A stretch of DNA of 64,000 nucleotides from Paenibacillus ginsengihumi DSM 21568 (GCF_000380965.1 NZ_KB905551.1:112340-176339); one strand, 5' to 3'. Shown: positions 7,805 to 17,089, counted from the first letter of the stretch. Translations and numbers: made by a program. Notes: generated by a model from the sequence alone, not told the origin.

Positions 7805-8716
7805 TTACCGATATCCTTCCGCATTCGCCGGCTTGCCCGCATCCTGCACCTCTACAATGTAACGCCAGCAATCCGGCTGCGAGCCGTCCAGATCCGTGAA
7901 GCCGTAGATGCGGGCCAGCTGACCGCTGGAGAGCGACTGCCCGTTCCAGCGGCGCACGTTAGGGTCCGCGGCAAGCGCTGCTACAGCTCGTCCGGTGAAG
8001 CGAGGCGACTCGGAAATGACAAAATGCGGCTCCCGGATAGCTGCCTCGCGCCAATTGTCCTCCGTTACCCCGAACGTCTCCAGCATTATTTCCGAGCGCA
8101 TCCAGCCGGGAGTGAGCGCCACAGCGGTGCACCCATAAGGCTCGAGCTCCTTCGCCAGCGCCCAAGCTAAACGCAGGACAGACGTCTTCGCCAAATCATA
8201 GAACATGGACAGCCGATAATTCGCCGCGTTATATTCTGCCGTTCCGTCCGTCATTTCGACGACGAGGCCGCCGCCGGTTCGAAGCAGAAGCGGCATGGCG
8301 CAATGATTCGTGATCAGATGCGTGTCGAGCGCCAGACGCAGCATGCGCAGCCCATTTTCCAGCGAATGCTCCCATACCGGCTTATGCCAGTCGACCAGCA
8401 GTTCCCCTCCCCAAATATCGTTGACGAGAATATCCAGCCTTCCCTGCTCCTCATCGATCCGCGTCACAAGCGCTTGAACCTTTCCAGGCTCCAGGTGATC
8501 GACCTGCACCGCGATGCCGCGTCCGCCGGCCTGATCGACCAGTTCGGCCGTTTCTTCAATCGTCTCCGGTCGCCCGTATTCCGATACTTGAGTGCGCGTC
8601 GTGCGACCTGTCACGTACACGGTCGCCCCGGCGGCTCCCAACTCTATCGCGATCGCCCGGCCTGCGCCGCGGGTAGCTCCCGCGACAAGGGCGACTTTTC
8701 CAGCCAATGGTTTCAT
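7805..8716 (-). CDS. Short-chain dehydrogenase/reductase (SDR)
   Basis: 303-residue NAD(P)-dependent oxidoreductase of the SDR superfamily. Residues 7-20 carry the nucleotide-binding glycine motif VAGATRGAGRAIA, and YDLAK provides the catalytic Tyr-x3-Lys; the usual NNAG is replaced by NDIWGG, a variant seen in DHRS1-like SDRs. A longer than classical C-terminal part (after GWMRSEIM) also fits that group. Start at ATG 8716 with AAGGAG nine bases upstream; the open frame extends further but lacks support. Substrate unknown. It is monocistronic. Confidence 0.85.
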   Translation of the reverse strand: MKPLAGKVALVAGATRGAGRAIAIELGAAGATVYVTGRTTRTQVSEYGRPETIEETAELVDQAGGRGIAVQVDHLEPGKVQALVTRIDEEQGRLDILVNDIWGGELLVDWHKPVWEHSLENGLRMLRLALDTHLITNHCAMPLLLRTGGGLVVEMTDGTAEYNAANYRLSMFYDLAKTSVLRLAWALAKELEPYGCTAVALTPGWMRSEIMLETFGVTEDNWREAAIREPHFVISESPRFTGRAVAALAADPNVRRWNGQSLSSGQLARIYGFTDLDGSQPDCWRYIVEVQDAGKPANAEGYR

Positions 8717-8855
8717 GAGACATGTCTCCTTTATCAATAGTTTGCCTACATTATTATTATAGATGCGATACATGTCATCTCTTGTCGTATATCTGAAAAC
8801 AATAAAGCGCCAGGATCGATTCCTGACGCTTGTTCGATTGACAATTGACGCTCAT

Positions 8856-9185
8856 TCATTCATCGCTGTCCGTTTCCACGAAACGTTGGAGGGCAGCCAG
8901 CCTGTCATCCCAATATTGGTCGAAAAAGGCCAGCCACTCCTTGATTTCGGCCAAAGGCTCCGGCCGCAGCCTGTACCTCGTCTCCCTCCCGACTTTCCTC
9001 CTGCTGACGAGACCGGCATCAGACAGCACGTGCAGATGCTTGTTGACCGCCGTGCGTGTCATCGGAAAGCATTGCGAGATGGCGGCGATCGGCATTTCCT
9101 TGTCGGCCAGCAGCTTCAGCATGCTGCGGCGGGTCGGGTCGGCAATCGCCTGAAAGACATCGTGCCTTACAGCTGGTTCGGCCAA
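8856..9185 (-). CDS. ArsR-family transcriptional regulator
   Basis: 109-residue winged-helix repressor: residues 8-25 FQAIADPTRRSMLKLL and 38-60 MTRTAVNKHLHVLSDAGLV are the ArsR HTH core. No metal-binding cysteine pair is present, so it belongs to the metal-independent branch that is commonly paired with AHSA1/SRPBCC genes. The TTG start at 9185 is seven bases after GGAGG; the gene begins two bases after the stop of the AHSA1 gene, so they are co-transcribed. It probably autoregulates through the ACACCT-AA-AGGTGT operator upstream of the pair (inference). Confidence 0.88.
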   Translation of the reverse strand: MAEPAVRHDVFQAIADPTRRSMLKLLADKEMPIAAISQCFPMTRTAVNKHLHVLSDAGLVSRRKVGRETRYRLRPEPLAEIKEWLAFFDQYWDDRLAALQRFVETDSDE

Positions 9186-9187
9186 AG

Positions 9188-9613
9188 TTAAGCCTCCACG
9201 TATTGGACGAGATTTTCTTTGACAATGCCTTCCCAGCCGCCGTTCATGATCTCGCGAATGACCGAATGCGGCTGTCCGGACGCCGTCTTCTTGTCCGCAT
9301 CCCAGCCGGAATGAATCAGCGTGAACTCGGTCTTGCCCTCCTCCAGCTGCTTCAGCTCGAACGTCAGGCTCCAATCCTTGTCCCAATCAAAGCGAAGTCG
9401 ATACGGCGGATCGACCTCGGTCACTTTGCACGGCGAATCGCCGAAATGTCCGGTATGCAGAACGAACTCGCGGCCGACGACAGGCTCGAACGTATTGGGC
9501 ATCCACCAGGCGGCGATCCCTTCCGAGGTCGCCACTGCCTGCCACACTTTTTCGATCGGCGCATTCAACACGACGGTTTTGCGAATTTCCGGCAATCGTC
9601 CTTGATTTGACAC
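9188..9613 (-). CDS. AHSA1/SRPBCC-domain protein
   Basis: 141-residue START-like fold protein of the activator of Hsp90 ATPase homologue 1 family. Typical motifs are VVLNAPIEKVWQAVATSEGIAAWWMPN and the C-terminal SGWDAD...IREIMNGGWEGIVKENLVQYVE. These proteins bind hydrophobic ligands in a deep pocket and are commonly encoded beside an ArsR regulator. The GTG start at 9613 follows AAGGAGGA. First gene of a two-gene operon with the ArsR gene downstream, an order opposite to the usual ArsR-first arrangement. Ligand unknown. Confidence 0.9.
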   Translation of the reverse strand: MSNQGRLPEIRKTVVLNAPIEKVWQAVATSEGIAAWWMPNTFEPVVGREFVLHTGHFGDSPCKVTEVDPPYRLRFDWDKDWSLTFELKQLEEGKTEFTLIHSGWDADKKTASGQPHSVIREIMNGGWEGIVKENLVQYVEA

Positions 9614-9667
9614 GATAATTCCTCCTTGGGATCAACGAAGATGCGGTCGTTTGACCATTATTATATA

Positions 9668-9718
9668 ACACCTTTCGGTTACATGTTCATCATAACACCT
9701 AAAGGTGTCATTTTGCAA
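9668..9718 (-). promoter_or_regulatory. Promoter and operator of the AHSA1/arsR pair
   Basis: On the minus strand TTGCAA (9713-9718) and TATGAT (complement of 9689-9694) are 18 bases apart. The inverted repeat ACACCT-AA-AGGTGT (9695-9708) fills the spacer, and a second half-like site ACACCTTTCGGTTA starts at 9668. This is the layout expected for an autorepressed ArsR operon. Confidence 0.65.
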
Positions 9719-9850
9719 CCGCGCACATATCATTTCGCTTGCCGGTCTTCCAGCTGGTGTTCGCATCATTCCGCTTCCCGGCGTCCTGTCTGGCGTCCCT
9801 TGCAAGGATAGGCAGCCGCGGGTTAGCGGAAGTTATTCTTATTCCTGCTT

Positions 9851-10034
9851 CCTATCTTGAAAATTTGGCGGTATACGCCGACAAAATTTCAACACTGAAG
9901 GTGACGACCGATGGCGACAGGAATCGCTCGTCATAGGCGTCTATCTTGAAAAATTGGACGGAACCCTCCGGCGAATTTTGGGCACCGCAGGCGACGACCG
10001 ATGGCGAAAGGAATCGTTCGTCATAGGTGTCTAT
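9851..10034 (+). repeat. Family B hairpin repeat, two tandem units
   Basis: Two units of the B repeat in tandem. Each reads TCTTGAAAAWTYGGCGG... then a GCCGAATTTT-like arm, then CACYGAAGGYGACGACCGATGGCGA, then GGAATCGYTCGTCATAGG and KTCTAT. The arms TTGAAAATT/AATTTTCAA and TGACGA-like/TCGTCA can pair. This pair lies directly upstream of the fsr promoter. Confidence 0.8.
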
Positions 10035-10053
10035 TTTTCTTCCTATTTTTATA

Positions 10054-10081
10054 TTGACTTGGCTTTGATCCGTGCTATAAT
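10054..10081 (+). promoter_or_regulatory. Sigma-A-type promoter of the MFS gene
   Basis: TTGACT (10054-10059) and TATAAT (10076-10081), spacing 16, 60 bases before the start codon. Confidence 0.75.
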
Positions 10082-10143
10082 CGCTGAATGGACTTTTATC
10101 CGGTACCGGCATTTCACAGTTAACAGCAAGGGAGGCATGCGCC

Positions 10144-11364
10144 ATGGCCCAACCGGCAGCATCTGTCACAGCGCCAAGCGCAAACAAGCATACCGTTTAT
10201 CCGATTTTATTTGCCATCAGCATCGTCCATCTGCTGAACGATTCGATGCAATCGACCATCTCCGCGTTGTTTCCGATTTTGAAGGACTCGCTCGCGCTCA
10301 CCTACACGCAGATCGGTCTGATCGCTTTTGCCATGAATATTACGGCTTCGTTCCTGCAGCCGGCCGTCGGGCTGTATGCGGATATACGGCCGCGGCCTTA
10401 TATTTTGCCTGTCGGCGTCTGCTTCACGCTGCTTGGCATCGTCACGCTGGCGCTCGCCCCCAGCTTCGGCGTCATTCTGTGCGCCGTCATTGCGATGGGC
10501 ATTGGCTCGGCCGTTTTTCACCCGGAATCGTCCCGCGTCGCGTATTTGGCCGCAGGCGGCAAGCGGGGGCTGGCCCAGTCGATCTTCCAGGTCGGCGGCA
10601 ACATCGGCAGCTCGCTCGGGCCGGTAATGACGGCGCTTATCTTCGTGCCGCTCGGGCAGATCGGCGTCCTGTGGTTTACGTTTGCCGCGCTCACGGCGAT
10701 AGTGCTGCAATATTATGTCGCGAGATGGTACAGCCGCCAGGACATCGTCCCGCGCAAGAAGCGCGCGGCCTCCGCGATCCAAGAAGCCGCCGGCCGGCTG
10801 ACGCGGGGTCAAGTCGTCGCCGCCGTATCCATTCTCGTATTTCTCGTGTTCTCGAAACATGTTTATATTTCCAGCATTACGAGCTTTTATTCCTTTTATT
10901 TGATCGAGGATTACGGCGTGTCCGTCGAGCGGGCCCAACTGTTTTTGTTCGCCTTCCTCGTCGCCTCCGCGGCGGGAACGTTCTTCGGCGGTCCGCTGGC
11001 CGACCGCTACGGGCGGCGGAACATCATTTGGCTGTCGATTGTCGGCACCGCTCCGTTCTCCTTGCTGCTGCCGCACGCGAGCCTGTTCTGGTCAGGGGTG
11101 CTGTGCGTCTGCGCCGGCTTCGTCCTGTCGTCGGCCTTTTCGATCATCGTCGTCTATGCGCAGGAGCTGCTTCCCGGCAAAGTCGGCCTCGTCTCCGGCC
11201 TGTTCTTCGGGCTCGCCTTCGGCATCGGCGGTCTCGGCTCCGCCGTGCTCGGCACGATCGCCGACGCCACCAGCATCGCGTTCATCATGAACCTGTGCGC
11301 CTTCCTGCCGCTGCTGGGCCTCCTGGCGCTCCTGCTGCCCCGCGACGAGGCGCTGAACGCCTGA
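10144..11364 (+). CDS. fsr: Fsr-type MFS transporter (fosmidomycin resistance family)
   Basis: 406-residue major facilitator protein with about twelve hydrophobic segments. The opening HLLNDSMQSTISALFPILKD and the loop after helix 2 (GLYADIRPRPYILPVG) are characteristic of the fosmidomycin-resistance (Fsr) subgroup of efflux permeases; the second half has FGGPLADRYGRRNIIWLS, the repeated MFS loop motif. Start ATG 10144 is preceded by AAGGGAGG. It probably exports a small drug or metabolite; the natural substrate cannot be told. Own promoter, no partner gene. Confidence 0.88.
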   Translation: MAQPAASVTAPSANKHTVYPILFAISIVHLLNDSMQSTISALFPILKDSLALTYTQIGLIAFAMNITASFLQPAVGLYADIRPRPYILPVGVCFTLLGIVTLALAPSFGVILCAVIAMGIGSAVFHPESSRVAYLAAGGKRGLAQSIFQVGGNIGSSLGPVMTALIFVPLGQIGVLWFTFAALTAIVLQYYVARWYSRQDIVPRKKRAASAIQEAAGRLTRGQVVAAVSILVFLVFSKHVYISSITSFYSFYLIEDYGVSVERAQLFLFAFLVASAAGTFFGGPLADRYGRRNIIWLSIVGTAPFSLLLPHASLFWSGVLCVCAGFVLSSAFSIIVVYAQELLPGKVGLVSGLFFGLAFGIGGLGSAVLGTIADATSIAFIMNLCAFLPLLGLLALLLPRDEALNA

Positions 11365-11538
11365 CTGAGGCCGCTGCACCGGCGGCGGCACGGTCAATGG
11401 CGGCACGGTCAAGATCGTCCAAGCATTGCAAAATAGTGATAGGCCCGGTCAAAAGATTGTTATTGCTCACAAGCCTGCTCATAGGTTAACTTTAGGTTAA
11501 CTTTGATGACAAAATACTACAGGCTGGGGAGATGGCAA

Positions 11539-13530
11539 ATGGGTCAAAAGCTGTATCACGGCGCCGCGTTTTATCCTGAATTGTGGGATGCCGAGGTGCT
11601 TAAGCAAGATATCCGCATCATGAAGGAAACAGGGATCAACGTCGTCCGGATCGGGGAATTCGCCTGGTCGACCATGGAGCCGGAGGAAGGCAAAATCGAC
11701 ATCAGCTTCTTCGTGGAGATCATCAACAAGCTGTACGAGAACGGCATCGAGACGATCATGTGCACGCCGACGCCGACGCCGCCGATCTGGATGTCCCACG
11801 CTCACCCGGAACGCTTGTACGTCGACGAGGAGCTGACCGTCATGGGTCACGGCTCGCGGCAGCACGCCTGCACGAACAACCCCTATTTCAGGGAAAGGGC
11901 CTACATCATTACGGAGCATATCGCTAAGGCGGTCGGCCATCTGCCCGGCGTCATCGGCTGGCAGATCGACAACGAATTCAAGGCGCACGTCTCCGAATGC
12001 ATGTGCGAAACGTGCAAAGGGTTATGGCACGAATGGCTGAAGGAGCGCTACGGAACGATCGAGCGGCTGAACGACGCCTGGGGAACGCAAATTTGGAGCG
12101 AATATTACCACAGCTTCGAGCAGGTGCCGCAGCCGGGACCGGCCCCGTTCCTGCACAATTCGTCCCTCAAGACGATGTACCAGCTGTTCTCTATGGAAAA
12201 GATCGCCGAGTTTTCGGACGGGCAGGCGGCGATCATCCGCCAATATTCCAAAGCGCCCATCACCCACAACAGCAGCATCGCCTTTCATGTGGATAACGAG
12301 CGGCTGTTCCGGAATCTCGATTTCGCGTCGTTTGATACGTATGCCAATTTCAACAATACGCCTGCGTACTTGATCAACTGCGATATTTTCCGCAATTTCA
12401 AGAAAGGCAGACCGTTCTGGATTATGGAGACGAGCCCGTCGTTCAGCGCCTCGCTGGAAAGCTACGCGCTTCCTCACCCGAACGGCTATTTGAAAGCGGA
12501 AGCGGTAGCGGCCTACGGCTTGGGGGCGGAAGCGTTCTGCTACTGGCTCTGGCGACAGCAGCGCGCCGGCTGCGAGCAGCCCCACGGCTCCGTCATCAGC
12601 GCCTGGGGCAAGCCGACGGTCGGATATGCGAATGTGCTGGAGGTGGAGCAGGCGAGACGGCAGCTCGAGCCTGTGCTCACCCCAACCGAGGCCGCCCAGG
12701 CGGAGGTCGCTATCACTTATTCGGACCGGGCCAAGGCGTTCCTGAAGACGGAGCCGCACCGCAAGCTGAATCATCGCGGTCTCGTTACGTCCTTCTATGA
12801 GCATTTCCTGGCGATGGGCATTCACCGCGACTTCATCCCTGAAGGTGCGGAGCTGGACGGGTACAAGCTGCTGTTCACCCCGTTCCTTCATTATTTGTCC
12901 GAGGAATATATCGATCGGGCATGCCGATTCGTCGAGCAGGGCGGCATCTGGATCGTCGGTCCGCTGACCGGCGGCCGTACGGAGCATCATACGGTGCATA
13001 CGGATGCCGCTCTCGGCGAGCTGGAGCGCAGGGCCGGCGTCGAGACGCTGTTCACGTACCCGATGGACGGCACCGGGACGATCGGCGAAGCGTTCGGCAC
13101 CGAAGCGCCGCTCAGCTTGTGGAGCGCCGTGTTCGAGCCGAAGGAGGCCGCGGCGGTCGGCGTTATCCGCGAAGGCTTGACGCCGGGCAAAGCGTTCATT
13201 ACCGAATGCCGCCGCGGCGCCGGCAAAATCGTCATGCTCGGCTCCATGCCTGCAGGCGATGAAGGCAGCGCGATGCTGCGGGCGCTGATCGACCATTACG
13301 CCCGGGAGGCCAATGTGGCGCTCCGCACGGACGTAACGCCGGGCACCGTGGTCGCTCCGCGGCAAGGCAGCGGATACCGCCTCTGGGTTATCGTCAACAT
13401 GGACGGCCAAGGCGGCACCGTCACGCTCCCCGAGGACGGCATCGACGCCATCACGCAGCAGCCTGTACCGCAGGGCGCGCTTGCAGTCGGCAAATACGAA
13501 TATCGGGTCATCCGTTTCGAGGACCAATAA
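11539..13530 (+). CDS. Beta-galactosidase, glycoside hydrolase family 42
   Basis: 663-residue retaining beta-galactosidase. E146 in GWQIDNEF is the acid/base and E298 in FWIMETSPS the nucleophile expected for GH42 (clan A barrel, residues about 1-390), followed by the trimerisation and C-terminal domains. Cys111, Cys154, Cys156 and Cys159 (ECMCETC) reproduce the structural zinc cluster of this family. No signal peptide, so it hydrolyses imported galactosides in the cytoplasm. Start chosen at ATG 11539, eight bases after GGGGAG; upstream TTG/ATG codons at 11503-11506 lack an RBS. A terminator follows at 13626. Confidence 0.92.
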   Translation: MGQKLYHGAAFYPELWDAEVLKQDIRIMKETGINVVRIGEFAWSTMEPEEGKIDISFFVEIINKLYENGIETIMCTPTPTPPIWMSHAHPERLYVDEELTVMGHGSRQHACTNNPYFRERAYIITEHIAKAVGHLPGVIGWQIDNEFKAHVSECMCETCKGLWHEWLKERYGTIERLNDAWGTQIWSEYYHSFEQVPQPGPAPFLHNSSLKTMYQLFSMEKIAEFSDGQAAIIRQYSKAPITHNSSIAFHVDNERLFRNLDFASFDTYANFNNTPAYLINCDIFRNFKKGRPFWIMETSPSFSASLESYALPHPNGYLKAEAVAAYGLGAEAFCYWLWRQQRAGCEQPHGSVISAWGKPTVGYANVLEVEQARRQLEPVLTPTEAAQAEVAITYSDRAKAFLKTEPHRKLNHRGLVTSFYEHFLAMGIHRDFIPEGAELDGYKLLFTPFLHYLSEEYIDRACRFVEQGGIWIVGPLTGGRTEHHTVHTDAALGELERRAGVETLFTYPMDGTGTIGEAFGTEAPLSLWSAVFEPKEAAAVGVIREGLTPGKAFITECRRGAGKIVMLGSMPAGDEGSAMLRALIDHYAREANVALRTDVTPGTVVAPRQGSGYRLWVIVNMDGQGGTVTLPEDGIDAITQQPVPQGALAVGKYEYRVIRFEDQ

Positions 13531-13625
13531 TCGGTTCGATCATTTCGGAATCGCCCATATGAAAGCCGCTCAGCTTATGCCGCTCCAGAATCGGGAACGG
13601 TTATAGTTCATTCAAACAAGTGCTT

Positions 13626-13672
13626 AAGGCGCTGCTTTGGCAGCTTCATGCTGCTGGAGAGCGCCTTTTTTA
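13626..13672 (+). terminator. Terminator of the GH42 gene
   Basis: AAGGCGCT (13626-13633) pairs with AGCGCCTT (13660-13667), with an inner CAGC/GCTG stem, followed by T6. Confidence 0.85.
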
Positions 13673-13756
13673 CTGGCTTAGTCAAAATAAATGTCGCCGT
13701 TTTGCGCAACAATCCGGGGGACAATTGCCGCTTTTTGAGAGGCTGGGCCGATTTTA

Positions 13757-15085
13757 TTACAAGATCCGGGCTGTGAGCATCCCCCTGGCGACGCGCGCGC
13801 CTTTGCGGGTCATTTCGATATCGATTTTGCAGAACCGCCGGCTTATTTCGATGATAACAGGCACAATGTCGATTTCGTCGTCGATCTGCAGCGGCACCAG
13901 AAAATAATGAGCGGAGCTGTCTACGATCAGATCGCCCTTCTTATGCTCCTGAACCGAACGGTAGGCCGCGCGAATCATTAACGTAGACAACACGCCCTCG
14001 GAGATAATCCCTTCGAAATTGGTCATGGGCGCGGTAATTTTCCCCCGGAAGAAAAGCTTGCCTTCGCGATCCCTCAGCTCTTCGAAGCCGGACCAGATTT
14101 GATGCTCGAACGTCTCCCCGTGCTGCGGCTGCTTCTGCATGAGCTGCATTGCCTTCATGACGTCCTTGCGGCTGATCACGCTGATCATCCGCTGGTCCGA
14201 GCCTACGACGGGAAGCAGCTCGATGCCTTCCCAAATCATCATATGGCCTGCGGAGGCTACCGAGGCTTGGACGCTGATCGTCAGCGGGTTCGGGGTCATG
14301 AGCGAGCCGATCGATTGGCCGGGCTCCATGCCGATAATGTCTTTGGTGGTGATCATGCCCACCGGTCTTTGGTCGTCGTCGATGACGGGATAACGGGTGT
14401 GCGTTGTTTCCTCCACCAGCTTTTGCATATCTTTAACCGTATTATTTTCCTTCAATGAATACACGGGCGCTTCCTTCCGGATGAGGTCCTCCACCCGCAT
14501 AATCTGCTTCTTGATCAGCCTGTCCTCGATCGCGCGGTTAATCATCGCCGCCACGGTGAACGTATCGTACGAACTGCCGATAATGGGAAGAGCCAGCTCG
14601 TCGGCAAGCTCCTTCACCTCAGGCGTCGTATCGAAGCCGCCGGTAATGAGCACGCCCGCTCCTTGCCCCAATGCGCACATATGCGCCTGAACCCGGTTGC
14701 CGACGATCAGCAGGTTGTCGGGCTCGATGTATTTGATCATCGCCTCCAATTGCATGGCGCCGATCACGAATTTGTTGAGCGTCTTGTTCAGACCTGCCGC
14801 GCCGCCGAGCACCACACCTTCGACGACGTTCACAATTTCGGCAAACGTCAATTTGTCGATCTGATGCTCTTCCTTCTTCTCCACCCGGATCGTCCCGAGC
14901 CGCCGCTTCGTGCTGACAAGCCCCAGGTTCTCCGCTTCCTTGATCGCCCGGTAGGCCGTTCCTTCGCTGACGTCCAGGTCCTGGGCGATCTGCCGGACGG
15001 ACAAGCGGGTACCGACCTTGAGGGACTCGATATATTGGGTGATCTTCTCGTACTTCGTTTGGAGCTCCGAATTCCCTGCCTGCAT
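13757..15085 (-). CDS. ytoI: YtoI-type regulator: HTH + DRTGG + two CBS + HotDog domains
   Basis: 442-residue cytoplasmic protein. Residues about 10-75 are a winged helix (GTRLSVRQIAQDLDVSEGTAYRAIKEAENLGLV), followed by a DRTGG-like domain (LIVGNRVQAHMCALGQGAGVLITGGFDT), tandem CBS domains (about 195-310, with TTKDIIGMEPGQSIGSLM) and a C-terminal thioesterase-like HotDog fold. This order is that of Bacillus YtoI. CBS and DRTGG domains usually sense adenine nucleotides; the target genes are unknown. ATG 15085 with GAGGTG seven bases upstream was chosen over a longer frame without RBS. The next gene upstream, aceA, has its own terminator between. Confidence 0.88.
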   Translation of the reverse strand: MQAGNSELQTKYEKITQYIESLKVGTRLSVRQIAQDLDVSEGTAYRAIKEAENLGLVSTKRRLGTIRVEKKEEHQIDKLTFAEIVNVVEGVVLGGAAGLNKTLNKFVIGAMQLEAMIKYIEPDNLLIVGNRVQAHMCALGQGAGVLITGGFDTTPEVKELADELALPIIGSSYDTFTVAAMINRAIEDRLIKKQIMRVEDLIRKEAPVYSLKENNTVKDMQKLVEETTHTRYPVIDDDQRPVGMITTKDIIGMEPGQSIGSLMTPNPLTISVQASVASAGHMMIWEGIELLPVVGSDQRMISVISRKDVMKAMQLMQKQPQHGETFEHQIWSGFEELRDREGKLFFRGKITAPMTNFEGIISEGVLSTLMIRAAYRSVQEHKKGDLIVDSSAHYFLVPLQIDDEIDIVPVIIEISRRFCKIDIEMTRKGARVARGMLTARIL

Positions 15086-15140
15086 TAGGCTACACCTCGA
15101 ATTGTTATATCCTGTTTCAAACATTATAAACCGGCAGGGG

Positions 15141-15175
15141 TAAAAAAAACAGCACCGCGGCCGGTGCTGTTTTTC
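15141..15175 (-). terminator. Terminator of aceA
   Basis: AACAGCACCG pairs with CGGTGCTGTT around a short loop; on the minus strand it is followed by eight T residues (complement of 15142-15149). The plus-strand reading also ends in T5, so it can act in both directions. Confidence 0.85.
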
Positions 15176-15360
15176 GAGGCTTTATGCGTTGCTTTGGGAG
15201 ATAACGATAGCCTTGCAGGGTAAGAAGGTTCTCGAGCTCCGGGGACAGGGCAATCCGGGCAAGCAGGGCGACAGCCGCGCCCTGAGCAGGCGGTCTTCCG
15301 ACGTGCCTTCCGCCGGGGCGCTGCCGCAGCTTCTGCTGGATCGGTTTCATCCGTCTCGAA

Positions 15361-16647
15361 TCAATGCGTGAACTGCTCCTGCTCCGTCGAACCGGCAAGC
15401 GCTGTTGTCGAGGAATTCCCTCCCGAGATGACCAATGACACTTCATCGAAATACCCTGTGCCGACCTCGCGCTGATGGCGGGTCGCTTCGTAGCCGCGCG
15501 CTTCGCTGGCAAACTCGGACTGCTGGAAGTCGGAGTAGGCGGCCATTCCGCGACGTCTGTAATCGTAGGCCAGCTCGAACATGCTGTGGTTGAGAGCGTG
15601 GAAGCCGGCCAGAGTGACGAATTGGAACTTGTAGCCCATCCGCCCGATTTCCCGCTGGAATTCGGCAATGGTCCGATCGTCCAGCTTCTTCTTCCAGTTG
15701 AAGGACGGCGAGCAGTTATAAGCGAGCAGCTTGCCCGGGAACTCGGCATGAATCGCTTCGGCGAACCGGCGCGCTTCCTCGAGATTGGGCTCCGACGTCT
15801 CGCACCAGATCATGTCGGCATAAGGAGCATAGGCAAGACCGCGCGAAATGGCTTGATCCAGCCCCGCATTCACGTAGTAAAAGCCTTCCGGCGACCTTTG
15901 TCCGGTGAGAAACGGGCGGTCGTTCGGATCGATATCGCTCGTCAGCAGCCGGGCCCCGTTCGCATCCGTCCTCGCAATCAGCACCGTATCAACGCCCATG
16001 ACGTCGGCGGCGAGTCTGGCAGCGACGAGATGGCGAACGGCCTGCTGCGTCGGCAGCAGCACCTTGCCTCCGAGATGCCCGCATTTTTTCTCCGAGGACA
16101 GCTGGTCCTCGAAGTGAACGGCCGCGGCGCCGGCTTCGATCATCGCCTTCATCAGCTCGAATACGTTCAGCGGCCCGCCAAATCCGGCCTCGGCGTCGGC
16201 AACGATCGGCAAATAAAAATCGATCTCGCCTTGGCCCTCGACCCGCTGAATCTGGTCGGCGCGCTGCAGCGCCTGATTGATCCGCTTAACGACGTGCGGC
16301 ACGCTGTTGGCCGGATACAGGCTCTGGTCGGGATACATCTGACCGGATAAGTTGGCATCTGCCGCTACCTGCCAGCCGCTGAGGTAGATCGCTTTGAGAC
16401 CTGCCTTGGCCTGCTGAACGGCCTGATTGCCGGTCAAAGCGCCGAGCGCCGCCACGTAATCCTCCGTGTTGACCAGCTTCCACAGCTTCTCGGCCCCAAG
16501 CGCGGCCAGTGTATGCTCGACGAGCACCGTACCGCGCAGCCGCATTACATCCTCCGCCGAGTATGGACGGCGAATGCCTTGAAACCGCGGGGACTTCCAA
16601 TGTTCCCTCAATTGTTCGAGCTGACGTTGTTGATCCATATTCTTCAT
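15361..16647 (-). CDS. aceA: Isocitrate lyase
   Basis: 428-residue isocitrate lyase, which splits isocitrate into glyoxylate and succinate in the glyoxylate shunt. The catalytic signature KKCGHLGGK (Cys189) and the phosphoenolpyruvate mutase-like barrel motifs DAEAGFGG and FEDQ are intact, and length matches the short bacterial form. ATG 16647 follows GGAG by six bases; a TTG at 16659 in frame is less likely. A 58-aa zinc-finger-like gene ends 30 bases upstream and shares the promoter. No malate synthase gene is in the window. Paired TGTTGT-NN-AACA sites upstream suggest specific regulation. With acoABCL nearby it would help growth on acetoin-derived acetyl-CoA (inference). Confidence 0.95.
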   Translation of the reverse strand: MKNMDQQRQLEQLREHWKSPRFQGIRRPYSAEDVMRLRGTVLVEHTLAALGAEKLWKLVNTEDYVAALGALTGNQAVQQAKAGLKAIYLSGWQVAADANLSGQMYPDQSLYPANSVPHVVKRINQALQRADQIQRVEGQGEIDFYLPIVADAEAGFGGPLNVFELMKAMIEAGAAAVHFEDQLSSEKKCGHLGGKVLLPTQQAVRHLVAARLAADVMGVDTVLIARTDANGARLLTSDIDPNDRPFLTGQRSPEGFYYVNAGLDQAISRGLAYAPYADMIWCETSEPNLEEARRFAEAIHAEFPGKLLAYNCSPSFNWKKKLDDRTIAEFQREIGRMGYKFQFVTLAGFHALNHSMFELAYDYRRRGMAAYSDFQQSEFASEARGYEATRHQREVGTGYFDEVSLVISGGNSSTTALAGSTEQEQFTH

Positions 16648-16677
16648 CTTCCTCTCCAATGGGATTGAAAAATCGGA

Positions 16678-16854
16678 TTATTGCTCCAAATACCCGGTGC
16701 CGCCGCAAACCGGACAAGCATACGGCCAGACGATCCGGTCGTGCTCGGTACGTACGGTCTCTTGTTGCAAAGTCTCCTTCTCCATTCGGCGATGATCCTC
16801 GCTGCCGCGGGAAGTGTCCAATTCGCCGTTTCCGTGACATGCAGGGCAATCCAT
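16678..16854 (-). CDS. CxxCxGxG zinc-finger mini-protein upstream of aceA (58 aa)
   Basis: 58-residue protein with two knuckles, CPACHGNG near the N-terminus and CPVCGGTG near the C-terminus, as in the DnaJ cysteine-rich domain, so it probably binds one zinc. The linker (about residues 12-42) is charged and helical. Start at ATG 16854, seven bases after GGAGG; a longer frame from 16875 has no RBS. It lies 30 bases upstream of aceA on the same strand with no terminator between, so they form an operon. I do not know a described role for such a protein with isocitrate lyase; chaperone or redox sensing are guesses. Confidence 0.75.
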   Translation of the reverse strand: MDCPACHGNGELDTSRGSEDHRRMEKETLQQETVRTEHDRIVWPYACPVCGGTGYLEQ

Positions 16855-16873
16855 CGTTCTTCCTCCAATCTTC

Positions 16874-16967
16874 ATTGTTATATAATAATTAATTTTCTTT
16901 ATTTATTATATAATATATATTTGTTGTTGTGCAACAGTTATTTTTATATTTTATTTGTTGTATAACA
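16874..16967 (-). promoter_or_regulatory. AT-rich aceA control region with TGTTGT-NN-AACA sites
   Basis: A very AT-rich stretch in a GC-rich neighbourhood. It contains TGTTGTGCAACA (16925-16936), TGTTGTATAACA (16956-16967) and the related ATTGTTATATAATAATT (16874-16890). The first two are perfect dyads around two central bases, 31 bases apart, three helical turns. They probably bind a repressor or activator of the aceA operon; the regulator is not identified. Confidence 0.6.
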
Positions 16968-17040
16968 TTAAAGAAGGCTGTCCACAAAAAATACGGCTCA
17001 TTGATCAAGGCCGCCGCATTCGCTTCAATCAATCCAGGCA

Positions 17041-17070
17041 GCAAAAAACCCGCCGGATCGACGGCGGGTT
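17041..17070 (-). terminator. Terminator of the 61-aa gene
   Basis: AACCCGCCG (17047-17055) pairs with CGGCGGGTT (17062-17070); the minus-strand reading continues TTTTTTGC. It separates this gene from the aceA control region. Confidence 0.85.
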
Positions 17071-17089
17071 CCCGCTTCGCTTCACTCGA

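Noticed and set aside
12022..13527. 501-codon minus-strand frame opposite the GH42 gene
   Set aside because: Antisense shadow without RBS or motifs.
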